DNA from: Pseudonocardia autotrophica
GTDB lineage: Bacteria; Actinomycetota; Actinomycetes; Mycobacteriales; Pseudonocardiaceae
Direction: 5' to 3'
DNA length: 64,000 nucleotides
Assembly (NCBI RefSeq): GCF_000717175.1
Contig: NZ_JNYD01000029.1
Location: forward strand, 1 to 64,000
The translations under genes and the position numbers were made by a program. Under the pieces are notes generated by a model. The model made no database searches. It saw only the letters and a program-made list of their open reading frames with translations, and was not told the origin of the DNA. Shown piece by piece: positions 25,729 to 34,323 of the stretch. The stretch's first letter is position 1. The number at the start of each line of letters is the position of its first letter.

Positions 25729-27288
25729 ATGAGTGCACCCCGATCGGGCACGGCTTCCGAATCCGAAACGCCGCGCTTCGGCCGGGCGGAGGTGCCTCCG
25801 GCGAACGAGATGCAGTCACCGAGTGCGACCGAGGACACAGCCGGGCGCCCGCCCTTCGCCCGAGGCGCCGTACGGGCGATCGCCGCGCTGCTCGTGGTGG
25901 TCCTGCTGGTCGCGGCCGGGGGCTACGGCTACCACCGGGACGAGCTCTACTTCCTCGCCGCCGCCCGGCACCCCGCCTGGGGCTACGTGGACCAGGGCCC
26001 GCTCACGCCGTTGTTCGCGCGGCTGGCCACGGCGGTGGCCGGGGACTCGCTCGTGGGGCTGCGGGTACTACCTGCCCTGTTCATGGGCCTGCTCGTGGTG
26101 GTCACCGCCCTGCTGGCCCGCGAGTTCGGCGGCCACCGGGGCGCCCAGGTCCTGGCGGCCGGTTGCGTCGCGGTCTCGGCGATCGTGCTGCAGACCGGCC
26201 ACCTGCTCTCGACCACCACGTTCGACCTGCTGGCCTGGGCGGTGGTCGCCTGGCTCGCGGTGCGGGCGTTGCCCACGGGCGGGCCGCGGTGGCTCCTCGT
26301 CGGGCTCGCCGCGGGCATCGGGCTGCAGAACAAGGTGCTCGTGGCCCTCCTGCTGTTCGGCCTCCTCGTCGGTCTGGTGGTCGCGGGCCCGCGGCGGCCG
26401 CTGCGTGATCCGTGGTTCTGGGGCGCGGGCCTGCTCGCCGTCGCGCTGTGGACCCCGTACCTCGTGTGGCAGGCGCTGCACGGGTGGCCGCAGCTGGCAC
26501 TGTCGAGGTCGATCGCGGCCGGTGGGTCGACCTCGAGCGAGCCGTGGTGGCTCGTCGTCCCCTTCCAGGTGGTGCTGGTCTCGCCGCTGCTCGTGCCGGT
26601 CTGGGTCGCCGGGCTCGTGGCGCTCTGGCGCAGCCGGCGGTACCGGCTCTTCCCCGTCGCCTACGCGGTGCTGGTGGTGCTCGTCATGGCCACCGGCGGC
26701 AAGCCGTACTACCTCTGCGGGCTCTACCCCGTGCTGCTGGCCGCGGGCGCGGCGCCGGTCCTGCGCTGGGCGCGGGCCGGGCGCGCGCGGGCCGGCCTGC
26801 TCGGCGGTGCCCTCGTGCTGAGTGCGCTGACCAACGTCGTGCTGATGCTGCCCGTCGTCCCGGTCGCCGAGCTGAAGGACACCCCGGTCACGGCGATGGT
26901 GGCCGACGTCGGCGAGACGGTGGGATGGCCGGAGCTCACCTCGACGGTCTCCGGGGTGATCGCCGCGCAACCACCCGGGACCGTGGTGCTGACCGGCAAC
27001 TACGGCGAGGCCGGGGCGGTGCAGCGGTACGCGCCGGGGATCCCGGTGGTCAGCGGGCACAACTCCTACGCGGACTGGGGGCCGCCGCCCGACGACGCCA
27101 CCACCGCCGTGGCCGTCGGCTACGGGCCCGCGGTCCTGCGGCAGTGGTTCGCCTCGGTGGAGCCGGCCGCGGTGATCGACAACGGCGTGGGCCTCGACAA
27201 CCAGGAGCAGGGCCGGACGGTGTGGGTGTGCCGGGACCCGGTGGCGAACTGGTCCGCGCTGTGGCCGCGGATCCGGCACGTCGGCTGA
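25729..27288 (+). CDS. GT39-type membrane glycosyltransferase
   Basis: A 519-residue ArnT/PMT-like integral membrane enzyme that would use polyprenyl-phosphate sugar donors outside the membrane. About ten hydrophobic segments span residues 45-380. The first extracytoplasmic loop has the acidic motif YHRDELYFLAAARHPAWGYVD typical of this group (catalytic Asp/Glu). A soluble C-terminal domain follows (about 400-519). The start is uncertain: ATG 25729 has no clear ribosome site and an in-frame ATG at 25810 would remove the hydrophilic first 27 residues. Acceptor unknown. Confidence 0.85.
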   Translation: MSAPRSGTASESETPRFGRAEVPPANEMQSPSATEDTAGRPPFARGAVRAIAALLVVVLLVAAGGYGYHRDELYFLAAARHPAWGYVDQGPLTPLFARLATAVAGDSLVGLRVLPALFMGLLVVVTALLAREFGGHRGAQVLAAGCVAVSAIVLQTGHLLSTTTFDLLAWAVVAWLAVRALPTGGPRWLLVGLAAGIGLQNKVLVALLLFGLLVGLVVAGPRRPLRDPWFWGAGLLAVALWTPYLVWQALHGWPQLALSRSIAAGGSTSSEPWWLVVPFQVVLVSPLLVPVWVAGLVALWRSRRYRLFPVAYAVLVVLVMATGGKPYYLCGLYPVLLAAGAAPVLRWARAGRARAGLLGGALVLSALTNVVLMLPVVPVAELKDTPVTAMVADVGETVGWPELTSTVSGVIAAQPPGTVVLTGNYGEAGAVQRYAPGIPVVSGHNSYADWGPPPDDATTAVAVGYGPAVLRQWFASVEPAAVIDNGVGLDNQEQGRTVWVCRDPVANWSALWPRIRHVG

Positions 27289-27816
27289 TCAGGTCTTCCG
27301 GACCCGGCCGCGCGGCTTCCACACGGACAGCACCGTGGCCAGGACCAGCAGGGTGATCGACACGCTCGGGGGCATGAACAGCCGCGGGACCTCGCCGACG
27401 TCGGGCAGGCCCGCGGCGAGGGCCCGGCCGTGCCTCCCGGCGTCCGCCAGCCCGGGCCCCAGCAGCACCACGATCAGCGTCACGAGCAGCAGGTTCATCA
27501 CCAGCTTGACCGCCACCCACCAGTGCCGGACCAGCCCCCAGCGCGTGACGAGCCCCAGAGCGGTCCCGCTGACCAGGCTCAGCAGCGCCGTCGTGAGCAG
27601 GGGCCAGAACAGCAGCGGCAGCACCTGGTGGCAGACCGCGGTCCACGACGCGTCGAGCATCGGCACGAAGACCAGGACCGCGAGGGCGACGTCGAGCCCG
27701 ATCCACGCCGCCGTCGCGACGATGTGCACCACGAGCAGGCCCAGGCGAACCCGGCGCGGCACGGGCAGGCGCATCGGGTCGCGCCCGGCGCGCGGGCGGG
27801 CGGTCACGGTCGTCAT
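27289..27816 (-). CDS. DUF2269-like integral membrane protein
   Basis: A 175-residue protein with four hydrophobic segments (about 25-47, 60-82, 92-112 and 140-162). An HIVATAAWIGLDVALAVLVF first helix resembles DUF2269 and related heme-copper-associated membrane proteins. GGAGG lies four bases before ATG 27816. Its end meets the GT39 gene within one base, on opposite strands. Function unknown. Confidence 0.65.
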   Translation of the reverse strand: MTTVTARPRAGRDPMRLPVPRRVRLGLLVVHIVATAAWIGLDVALAVLVFVPMLDASWTAVCHQVLPLLFWPLLTTALLSLVSGTALGLVTRWGLVRHWWVAVKLVMNLLLVTLIVVLLGPGLADAGRHGRALAAGLPDVGEVPRLFMPPSVSITLLVLATVLSVWKPRGRVRKT

Positions 27817-28049
27817 GTCCCCTCCTCGGTGCGGTGTCCCGAGGGTGGCAGCGCAGGGGCGCGGGCGAATCGGGCCAGGGCGGGCACGCGCGCTACCGCA
27901 CCGGTCGCGGATCGACGGGGCGCCGTACTCCCGCCGCGGTAGGGCCACCAGCTGACCGTCGAGGGTGGGCCGGCAGCACGGGCGTCCGCCCCGGCGAGCT
28001 CGACGGGATCGCCCGGTACCGCGGGAACACCCGCCCGGGGCGGACATCA

Positions 28050-28074
28050 CCCGGCCGCCCCAACGGCGGCCGGG
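28050..28074 (-). terminator. hairpin after the sugar porter
   Basis: A 10-bp perfect stem CCCGGCCGCC with a CCAAC loop lies 17 bases past the sugar porter stop on the minus strand. Confidence 0.65.
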
Positions 28075-28090
28075 CGAGTCCGCCGGGGAG

Positions 28091-29530
28091 TCAGGATCCG
28101 TGGGCGTCGACCGGCGCGGACCGCGCCGCCTGCTTCCAGTCGTTCCGCCGGAGCTGGTCCTCCAGCTCCTCCAGGCTCCGGCCGCGGGTCTCCGGCGCGT
28201 ACCGCTGCACGAACAGGATGGAGCCGACGTTGATGACCGCGAAGAGCCCGAACGTGGCGCTCGCCCCGAGGGCCGCGACCAGCGGCGGGAAGGCGAAGGA
28301 GATCGCCGCGTTGACCGTCCACAGCACGAACACCGCGATCCCCATGGCGAAGCCGCGGATCGTCATCGGGAAGATCTCCGACAGCAGGAGCCAGACGAGC
28401 GTGCCGATGAAGGTCTGGACGAAGAACACGACGATCAGCATCGCGGCGAGGATCAGGTAGCTGCGCCCGGTGGACTCGGGCAGCAGGAACGACAGTCCCA
28501 GCACCGCGTGCCCAATGGCGACGCCGCTGAACCCGGTGAGCAGCAGTGGCCTGCGGTTGATGTAGCCGAGCAGGATGATCCCGAGGACCGTACCGATGAT
28601 CGCCACCACGCCCACCGTGATCGTCAGGACCAGCGACGCGCTGGCGCCCAGGCCCGTCGACTCGAGGATCGTGGGTGCGTAGTAGTTCACCGTGTTGATG
28701 CCGGTCGCCTGCTGCACGGTGGCGAGCCCGCAGCCGATCCAGAGGATCCGCCGCATCCAGGGGAACGCCCGCAGGTCGCGCATCGCCGCGCCCTTGTCCT
28801 CGGCGAGGTCCCGCTTCGCGTGCTCCGCGATGACGTTGTACTCCTCGGCGGCCTCGGCCTCGTCCCGGCTCAACGCGAGGACACGCTTCGTCTCCTCGAG
28901 CCGGCCGCGCACCGCGTACCACCGCGGGGAGTCCGGCAGGAAGAACATGCCCACGAACAGGGCGACGGCCGGGACGACCGCGACGGCGAGCATCCAGCGC
29001 CACACGTGCGGGTCCTTGATCAGGTGGTCGAGCAGCGCGTTCATCGCGAAGGCCAGGAACTGCCCCGTGACGATCATCAGCTCGTTGATCGTGACCATCC
29101 GGCCGCGGCGGTCCGCGGGCGCCATCTCGGCCAGGTAGAGCGGGCAGGTGGCGGCCGCCGCGCCGACCCCGAAGCCGAGCAGGATGCGGCCGACCGTCAT
29201 GACCGCGACGTTCGGGGCCAGCGCACAGACGAGCGCACCGACCAGGAACAGGCCGGCGCAGACGAGCAGGCTGCCCTTGCGCCCGAGCTTGTCCGACAGC
29301 CGCCCTCCCAGCAGCGCACCGAAGGCGGCGCCCGGGAACAGCAGCGAGCTGACGACCAGTGCCTCGGTGAAGGACGTCAGCTGCAGGTCCGTCTTCATGT
29401 AGAGCAGGGCACCGGAGATCACGCCGGTGTCGTAGCCGAAGAGCAGGCCGCCGAGTGTGGAGATTACCGTCAGCTTGATCAGGAACCTATTGTGCGACCC
29501 CGACGATGTGGCCGACCGACTCGCCGTCAT
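28091..29530 (-). CDS. sugar porter (MFS) transporter
   Basis: A 479-residue, 12-helix proton-coupled sugar or polyol symporter. Hallmarks include GYDTGVISGALLY in helix 1, GGRLSDKLGRKGSLL between helices 2 and 3, PDSPRWYAVRGR after helix 6, QQATGINTVNYYAPTI in helix 7 and PETRGRSLEELE at the end. It most resembles xylose, arabinose or inositol carriers, but substrate cannot be fixed. It lies downstream of divergent-looking LacI and DeoR genes on the same strand, with about 190 bp between, so they are its probable regulators. Confidence 0.9.
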   Translation of the reverse strand: MTASRSATSSGSHNRFLIKLTVISTLGGLLFGYDTGVISGALLYMKTDLQLTSFTEALVVSSLLFPGAAFGALLGGRLSDKLGRKGSLLVCAGLFLVGALVCALAPNVAVMTVGRILLGFGVGAAAATCPLYLAEMAPADRRGRMVTINELMIVTGQFLAFAMNALLDHLIKDPHVWRWMLAVAVVPAVALFVGMFFLPDSPRWYAVRGRLEETKRVLALSRDEAEAAEEYNVIAEHAKRDLAEDKGAAMRDLRAFPWMRRILWIGCGLATVQQATGINTVNYYAPTILESTGLGASASLVLTITVGVVAIIGTVLGIILLGYINRRPLLLTGFSGVAIGHAVLGLSFLLPESTGRSYLILAAMLIVVFFVQTFIGTLVWLLLSEIFPMTIRGFAMGIAVFVLWTVNAAISFAFPPLVAALGASATFGLFAVINVGSILFVQRYAPETRGRSLEELEDQLRRNDWKQAARSAPVDAHGS

Positions 29531-29660
29531 TGGCGTCTCTTCCCCTCGACTCACGACATTCTTCAGAACATCTGACACGCCCGCCGAGATCATCTCGACG
29601 GCGGCGTGACCAGGAGGCTAAGTAGCGAATGTGACCCGCGCAACACGAGGCCACGTTCTG

Positions 29661-29689
29661 GTTCGAACAATTCTTGTCGCTTTGCGAAC
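29661..29689. promoter_or_regulatory. possible operator upstream of the sugar porter
   Basis: GTTCGAAC (29661-29668), itself a palindrome, and TTTGCGAAC (29681-29689) form a loose inverted repeat about 130 bp before the sugar porter start. It is a candidate site for the adjacent DeoR protein. The match is weak. Confidence 0.3.
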
Positions 29690-29719
29690 ACGCCGGGAGA
29701 ATGTGTCGGGAATGGATGG

Positions 29720-30505
29720 TCAACTGCATCCGACCACGTCGAGCGGCACCTTTGCCGCTCGCAATGCGGCCGCGACCGGCGGCGGCGGGGGCCGGTCGGT
29801 CACCACCCGATGGAGAGGCGCCAGGTCCGTCACGCGGGCCGGTGCGGAGGCCACGAACACGTCCGTCGTCGCCACGAGGACGACCTCGTCCGCGATGCCC
29901 GCCAGCTTGCGCTGCACGCTCGCCTCGGCGGGCGAGTGCGCGTACGTTCCACGGGCGTCGACGGCGGAGGGCGCGAAGAAGAACGTGCGCGCCCGGAGCC
30001 GGTCGAGGGCCGCCTCGGTGGCCGGGCCGACGAAGGCGTGCCGATCCCCGAGCAGTTCCCCGCCGAGGGCGACCGTGCGCGAGGTGTACCGCCGCGCGGC
30101 CATCAGGGCCAGCACGGGCATCGAGTGCGTGATGAGCGATCCACAGAAGCTCGGTCGGAGCGCCCCGGCGAGCGCGAGGGCGGTCGGCCCCGCGTCGACG
30201 GCGATCGTATCCCCGTCGTCGACCGACGTCGCGGCGCGCTCCGCGACGCGCAAGCGACCGGCGCTGTGGCCGTCCTCCGGGAAGGCAGGGGTGTGCAGCT
30301 CCCCCGGCGTGAGTGCCGCGCCGCCGTGCACCATCCGCACCTGCCCGGCGGACTCGAGTGCGTGCAGGTCACGACGCACGGTCATCGGCGTGACGCCGAG
30401 CTCGCGCGCCAGGTCGGCGACCGAGAGGAAGCCCAGGGAGCGCAGCCTGGTGAGGATCCAGGACCGCCGCTCGACGCCCTCCTGGCGGGCTCCCGGGTCA
30501 CTCAC
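29720..30505 (-). CDS. DeoR-family sugar regulator
   Basis: A 261-residue repressor. N-terminal winged HTH (RRSWILTRLRSLGFLSVADL ... LGVTPMTVRRDLHALESAGQ) and a C-terminal DeoR sensor with VALGGELLGDRHAFVGPATE and the phosphosugar-binding region FFAPSAVDARGTY. It starts at GTG 30505 within the last codons of the LacI gene (eight-base overlap), so the two regulators form one operon. It probably responds to a phosphorylated product of the sugar imported by the neighbouring porter. Confidence 0.88.
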   Translation of the reverse strand: MSDPGARQEGVERRSWILTRLRSLGFLSVADLARELGVTPMTVRRDLHALESAGQVRMVHGGAALTPGELHTPAFPEDGHSAGRLRVAERAATSVDDGDTIAVDAGPTALALAGALRPSFCGSLITHSMPVLALMAARRYTSRTVALGGELLGDRHAFVGPATEAALDRLRARTFFFAPSAVDARGTYAHSPAEASVQRKLAGIADEVVLVATTDVFVASAPARVTDLAPLHRVVTDRPPPPPVAAALRAAKVPLDVVGCS

Positions 30506-31475
30506 CGTGCCGCACCGGCCCGGTGCTCGACCGGACGATCAGCTCCGCCGCGAGGCGCACGGGCTCCGCCGGAGCGGGCCGTCGGTCGATCAGGTCGAGC
30601 AGGATCCGCACGCCGACCCGCCCGGACTCGGCGGCCGGCAGCCGCACCGTGGTCAGCCGGGGAGTGACCATCTCGGCGAGCGAGGTGTCGTCGACACCGA
30701 CGACGCTCAGGTCGTCCGGCACCCGCAGGCCGCGGTCCGCCAGCCGGTTGAGCACGCCGACGGCCACCTCGTCGTTGTAGGCGACGACGGCGGTCGCGGA
30801 GGTGGCGAGGACCAGGTCCGCGGCCCGGACGCCGTCGGCGAAGCGGGCGTTGAACGGCCCGAGCTCGCGGGGCCGCACCCCCAACCGCCGGCAGGCGCCG
30901 TGGTAGCCGCGCAGGCGCATGGTGTTCGCGAAGCCGTCCGGTCCGGCGAGGTAGACGATCTCGCGGTGACCGAGCGCATGGAGGTGCTCGACGGCATGCC
31001 CCACGGCATCCGAGGCGTCCGTGACGACGGCGGGCAGCGCATCGAGCAGCCGGTTCGACAGGACGAGCGGGATGTCCGCGAGTTCACGCAGCGCCTCGTC
31101 CGACATCAGCGGGGAGACGAGCATCAACCCGTCCACTTGCGGGGCCATCGCCCGCGCCCACTGCTCCTCGTCCTGGGCACGCTCGTCGGAGCCGGAGACG
31201 AACAGGGCGTAACCGTCGCGGGCGGCCTCCTGCTGCACGGCCTTGGTGACGACGGCGGAGAACGAGTTCGCGATGTCCGGCACGACGATCCCGAGGTTCC
31301 CGGTGCGGCGCCGGGCGAGCGAGCGGGCGACGGGATGCGGGGTGTAGCGCAGCTCCTGCGCGACGGCGAGGACCCGGTCCCGAGTGTCCGGGGCGACCGC
31401 GTCCGGCCGGGTGAAGACGCGGGACACGGTCGCGGGCGACACCCCGGCCCGGGTCGCGACCTCACGGATCGACAC
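30498..31475 (-). CDS. LacI-family transcriptional regulator
   Basis: A 325-residue repressor. HTH (SIREVATRAGVSPATVSRVF) with the LacI hinge helix (HPVARSLARRRTGNLGIVVP) leads into a periplasmic-binding-protein-like sensor with the VVGVDDTSLAEMVTPRLTTV core. The GTG at 31475 begins with the family's VSIREVA and has AGAGGAA upstream; the longer frame is unlikely. A perfect 14-bp palindrome lies 39-52 bp upstream, so autorepression and control of the divergent locus are expected. Confidence 0.9.
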   Translation of the reverse strand: MSIREVATRAGVSPATVSRVFTRPDAVAPDTRDRVLAVAQELRYTPHPVARSLARRRTGNLGIVVPDIANSFSAVVTKAVQQEAARDGYALFVSGSDERAQDEEQWARAMAPQVDGLMLVSPLMSDEALRELADIPLVLSNRLLDALPAVVTDASDAVGHAVEHLHALGHREIVYLAGPDGFANTMRLRGYHGACRRLGVRPRELGPFNARFADGVRAADLVLATSATAVVAYNDEVAVGVLNRLADRGLRVPDDLSVVGVDDTSLAEMVTPRLTTVRLPAAESGRVGVRILLDLIDRRPAPAEPVRLAAELIVRSSTGPVRHGE

Positions 31476-31513
31476 GCGTTCCTCTCCCCTCCCGACGACC
31501 GGCTCGCCCATGA

Positions 31514-31527
31514 TGAAACCGGTTTCA
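31514..31527. promoter_or_regulatory. LacI-type operator
   Basis: TGAAACCGGTTTCA is a perfect 14-bp palindrome with a central CG, the classic LacI/PurR-family operator form. It is in the gap between the LacI gene and the divergent FUSC remnant. Confidence 0.8.
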
Positions 31528-31614
31528 GAAACAGTCAAGGCTCAGGCGGTCGGGCGGACGGCCTTGTCCGGTGGCCCCCGCGGCCGCAGGCTCTGCCGGG
31601 ACGGGCGGTGGCAG

Positions 31615-32217
31615 ATGACGGAGAACGCGGCGCGGGCGCTGCGGCGACTCGGCGGCGACCTGCTGCGCCGCGTTCGCGAGCGCGACCGGTCGGCACTGGT
31701 CCGGGCCGGGCGGCTCACGGGGCGGCGGTCGCCGCATTCCTCGTGGCCCAGCTGCTCGGGCTGCACTACCCGCCCCCGCTGATCGCGGCGCTCACCGCGC
31801 TGCTCGTCATGCAGGCGACGCCGGCGAGCACGCTGGTCAACGGAGTGCAGCGGGTGCTGAGCGCGGTCTCCGGGGTGACGCTGGCGGTGCTGTTCGTGTC
31901 GTTCGTCGGGCTGACGTGGTGGAGCCTCGGAGCCCTCGTCGCGACGTGGATCATCGTCGGGCAGATCCTGCGGCTCGGCCCGCACCTGGTGGACTGGACA
32001 ACCTCGAACACGCCCTGCTCATCCACCGCGGGATCGAGACCCCGACCGCCCCGGACGAGACCGAGCTGCATGCCGCACTGACGCGCTCCGCCGACCGAAG
32101 TGGCGGACCTGTTGCTCACGGATCCGCGCGGGAGTGGTGTGCTGTGGGAGCTCAACTCCGCACTGCCGACGGCCGTGGACCGCGTTCTGCAGGAGATCAC
32201 GCGGCCGGCCAGACACG
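31615..32217 (+). pseudogene. FUSC/aromatic-acid-exporter-like membrane protein, frameshifted
   Basis: The sense is spread over three frames. It begins MTENAARALRRLGGDLLRRV, shifts at about 31718 into GAAVAAFLVAQLLGLHYPPP and several membrane helices to VGQILRLGP, then shifts again near 31995 into LDNLEHALLIHRGIETPTAP. Near 32100 it continues in a further frame (LLLTDPRGSGVLWELNSALP), which resembles the usual C-terminus of FUSC proteins. The total, about 200 codons, is far short of a full exporter. It was probably once controlled by the divergent LacI. Confidence 0.65.
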
Positions 32218-32218
32218 A

Positions 32219-32243
32219 ACGGCCCGCGCAGGACGCGGGCCGT
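32219..32243 (-). terminator. terminator of the tRNA cluster
   Basis: A 10-bp perfect stem ACGGCCCGCG around CAGGA lies 11 bases past the 3' end of tRNA-Phe on the minus strand. Confidence 0.75.
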
Positions 32244-32254
32244 GGGAGAAGGTG

Positions 32255-32328
32255 TGGCCAGGGGCGGGGTCGAACCGCCGACCTTCCGCTTTTCAGGCGG
32301 ACGCTCGTACCAACTGAGCTACCTGGCC
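32255..32328 (-). tRNA. tRNA-Phe (anticodon GAA)
   Basis: A 74-nt cloverleaf: acceptor GGCCAGG/CCTGGCC, D-arm GCTCAGTTGGTACGAGC, anticodon loop CTGAAAA within TCCGC/GCGGA, T-arm GGTTCGACCCC. Discriminator A; CCA is not encoded. Confidence 0.95.
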
Positions 32329-32357
32329 CTGGCTCCGAGGGGAACCGGATGGTGAAG

Positions 32358-32431
32358 CGACCCAGACGGGACTCGAACCCGCGACCTTCGCCGTGACAGG
32401 GCGACGCGCTAACCAACTGCGCCACTGGGCC
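32358..32431 (-). tRNA. tRNA-Asp (anticodon GTC)
   Basis: A 74-nt cloverleaf: acceptor GGCCCAG/CTGGGTC with one G-U pair, anticodon loop CTGTCAC, T-loop GGTTCGAGTCC, discriminator G. CCA is not encoded. It stands 29 bp upstream of tRNA-Phe on the same transcript. Confidence 0.95.
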
Positions 32432-32450
32432 TTGCTGTATGGACCTACCG

Positions 32451-32523
32451 TACCCCCAACGGGATTCGAACCCGCGCTGCCGCCTTGAAAGGGCGGAGTC
32501 CTAGGCCGCTAGACGATGGGGGC
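32451..32523 (-). tRNA. tRNA-Glu (anticodon TTC)
   Basis: A 73-nt cloverleaf: acceptor GCCCCCA/TGGGGGT, anticodon loop CTTTCAA, T-loop GGTTCGAATCC, discriminator A. It is the first of the Glu-Asp-Phe cluster, an order common in actinobacteria. Confidence 0.95.
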
Positions 32524-32579
32524 TCGGATCACCGCTGGTGTTCCTCGACCTCCAACGGCTGTCCGTTGGGAGCGAGGAA

Positions 32580-32608
32580 ACTATATGACACGCCCCCACG
32601 CCGCCCAA
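32580..32608 (-). promoter_or_regulatory. tRNA cluster promoter
   Basis: On the minus strand TTGGGC and TATAGT are separated by 17 bases, 57 bp upstream of tRNA-Glu. This is a good housekeeping sigma -35/-10 pair. Confidence 0.6.
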
Positions 32609-32712
32609 AATCGCCCCCCTATTACTGTGTTTCCGCAGGTCACACCGCGTGCGAGGGCGTCGATCGCGCCCGTTCGGCCCGGTCGGCGGCGTTTGTGACC
32701 TGCGGTACACCT

Positions 32713-32973
32713 TCAGCGGCAGACCGGTGGCGGCAGGTCGGGGTTGCCGGACACCAGGCCGAGCATGTCCAGCAGCAGCCGGAGATCGTCCGGGTCCTGC
32801 GAGTTCTCCGCGACCACGAGCCGGGCGCGGTGCACCTCGTCGTCGGAGACCCGGTAGGCGTCGGCCGCGGTGCGCGGACCGGGGATCGACCCCGAGGTCC
32901 GGTCCTCCCCGCCGGCGACCCCGTTCGAGAGCCCGTTGACAGAACTGCCCCGCACACTGTCGATCCCGCTCAA
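32713..32973 (-). CDS. small conserved hypothetical protein
   Basis: An 86-residue soluble protein. The N-terminal half is low-complexity (Gly, Ser, Asn); the C-terminal half is helical and acidic (AYRVSDDEVHRARLVVAENS then DPDDLRLLLDMLGL). It resembles small proteins seen in Pseudonocardiales, but no function is known. A TTG start at 32973 with GGGGAG six bases upstream was chosen; GTG 32955 is possible. It lies beside the tRNA promoter on the same strand. Confidence 0.55.
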   Translation of the reverse strand: MSGIDSVRGSSVNGLSNGVAGGEDRTSGSIPGPRTAADAYRVSDDEVHRARLVVAENSQDPDDLRLLLDMLGLVSGNPDLPPPVCR

Positions 32974-33232
32974 CGACGTCTCCCCTTCGGTCGTGACCCC
33001 TGGCGCCCCGGGGTGACCCGCGGGCGGAGACGGGCACGGCGGAACGCACGACCGCCGATCCCCCGACCGACGCCGCGCCCCGTGACCGGCGTACACCCTG
33101 CGGCCACCCCCGTGGCCGTGGCCGGAACGTTACCCATCCGAGACCCGCATCGCATGCCCCTTCCCGGGTGAGCACCGCGACGGTGCGTCACACGATCGCC
33201 ACGGTGCGAACAACGGTGTAGCCGGACCCACT

Positions 33233-33247
33233 TACCCCCTCGGGGTA
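33233..33247. promoter_or_regulatory. CsoR operator
   Basis: TACCCCCTCGGGGTA is the C/G-tract inverted repeat recognised by copper-sensing CsoR proteins. It lies 46 bp before csoR, so the operon is autoregulated. Confidence 0.75.
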
Positions 33248-33292
33248 TGCTTGTCCCGAGAGCGACACACGGGCGACCCAGGGAGGAACGCG

Positions 33293-33574
33293 ATGCCCGG
33301 TTACTCCGACGCCCGCGAGGCCCATCTCCGGCGGCTGCGCCGCATCGAGGGCCAGATCCGCGGCCTGCAGCGCATGGTGGACGACGACGTGTACTGCATC
33401 GACGTGCTCACCCAGGTCTCCGCGGCGACCCGGGCGCTGCAGTCCTTCGCTCTCGAGCTGCTCTCGGAGCACATGGCGGGGTGCGTCGTCGACGCGGCCC
33501 GCAACGATCCCGAGGAGGGCGCGGCGAAGGTGAAGGAAGCCGCCGACGCCATCGCCCGGCTCGTCAAGTCCTGA
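33293..33574 (+). CDS. csoR: copper-sensing repressor CsoR
   Basis: A 93-residue DUF156 helical-bundle repressor that leaves DNA when it binds Cu(I). The Cu ligands are present: Cys35 (VYCIDV), His60 (SEHMAG) and Cys64, matching the C-H-C set of M. tuberculosis CsoR. ATG 33293 has GGGAGGAA upstream; the upstream frame overlaps the operator. The next gene is copZ, 38 bp downstream. No copper ATPase gene follows here, so copA must be elsewhere. Confidence 0.92.
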   Translation: MPGYSDAREAHLRRLRRIEGQIRGLQRMVDDDVYCIDVLTQVSAATRALQSFALELLSEHMAGCVVDAARNDPEEGAAKVKEAADAIARLVKS

Positions 33575-33612
33575 CCACCCGCTGTCCGATCCGCACGAGA
33601 GGCTCCCCACCC

Positions 33613-33831
33613 ATGAGCGTCGAGACCCCGTTCCGCACCACCGTCACGGTCGTCGGCATGACCTGCGGGCACTGCACCAGCTCGGTGCAGGAGGAGGTCG
33701 GCGAGGTCGCCGGCGTCCGCTCGGTCGAGGTCGACTTGGCCAGCGGCGCCGTCACCGTCACCGCCGACCGCGAGATCGGCCGGGCGGAGATCGAGGCCGC
33801 GGTCGTCGAGGCCGGCTACTCACTGGCCTGA
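33613..33831 (+). CDS. copZ: copper chaperone CopZ (HMA domain)
   Basis: A 72-residue ferredoxin-fold metallochaperone. GMTCGHC (Cys18 and Cys21) binds Cu(I) and hands it to a P-type ATPase. It is the second gene of the csoR operon and is induced with it. Confidence 0.92.
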   Translation: MSVETPFRTTVTVVGMTCGHCTSSVQEEVGEVAGVRSVEVDLASGAVTVTADREIGRAEIEAAVVEAGYSLA

Positions 33832-33911
33832 CCCCGGCTCCACCGGGCGGCACCCCCGGTCGGGGGTGCCGTTCGTGCGTCCGGGTGACGTGACGCCGCT
33901 ACGCTCCCCGC

Positions 33912-34283
33912 ATGGCCGGCTTCCGGGAACGACGCCCGTCGCGCCACGGCGCGCCCGCCCGCAGGGCCGCCGGGCCCGAGCTGGAGCAGCACGACCCCGA
34001 GCTCGACTCCTACCTGGCCGCCCTCGCCCCGGACGCCGAGCCGGGCGCCACGGAGACGACCGGCCGGTTCGGGACCGCCCAGGTCTTCCAGCTGCGGCTG
34101 CCGGCGCTGCGGATCGAGCAGCTCCGTCGCGTGGCCGACGAGCGCGGGACCTCTCCCGGCGCGCTGGCCACGGAGTGGGTGCTCGAGCGGCTCGAGCAGG
34201 AGGACGCCCCGACCGGGCCGATGCCCGTCACCGCCGCCGAGGCGGGCCGGCGGGCCCAGCTGCGGCTCCGCCGCCGGCGGTAG
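33912..34283 (+). CDS. hypothetical protein with ribbon-helix-helix-like core
   Basis: A 123-residue basic protein. Residues 53-95 (AQVFQLRLPALRIEQLRRVADERG ... GALATEWVLERL, split here for length) have the strand-helix-helix pattern of CopG/Arc DNA-binding proteins. The N-terminus (RERRPSRHGAPARRAAG) and C-terminal tail (RAQLRLRRRR) are very basic and probably disordered. TACGCT (33900-33905) stands six bases before ATG 33912, indicating leaderless expression. No toxin partner adjoins it, so a solitary regulator is likelier than an antitoxin. Confidence 0.6.
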   Translation: MAGFRERRPSRHGAPARRAAGPELEQHDPELDSYLAALAPDAEPGATETTGRFGTAQVFQLRLPALRIEQLRRVADERGTSPGALATEWVLERLEQEDAPTGPMPVTAAEAGRRAQLRLRRRR

Positions 34284-34323
34284 GCGCTCAGCGCAGCCAC
34301 CGCGCGAAGCGACCAGCATTTCC

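Noticed and set aside
32255..32523. Integrated element at the tRNA cluster
   Set aside because: No integrase and no direct repeat of a tRNA 3' end were found. The neighbouring FUSC decay is not evidence of integration.
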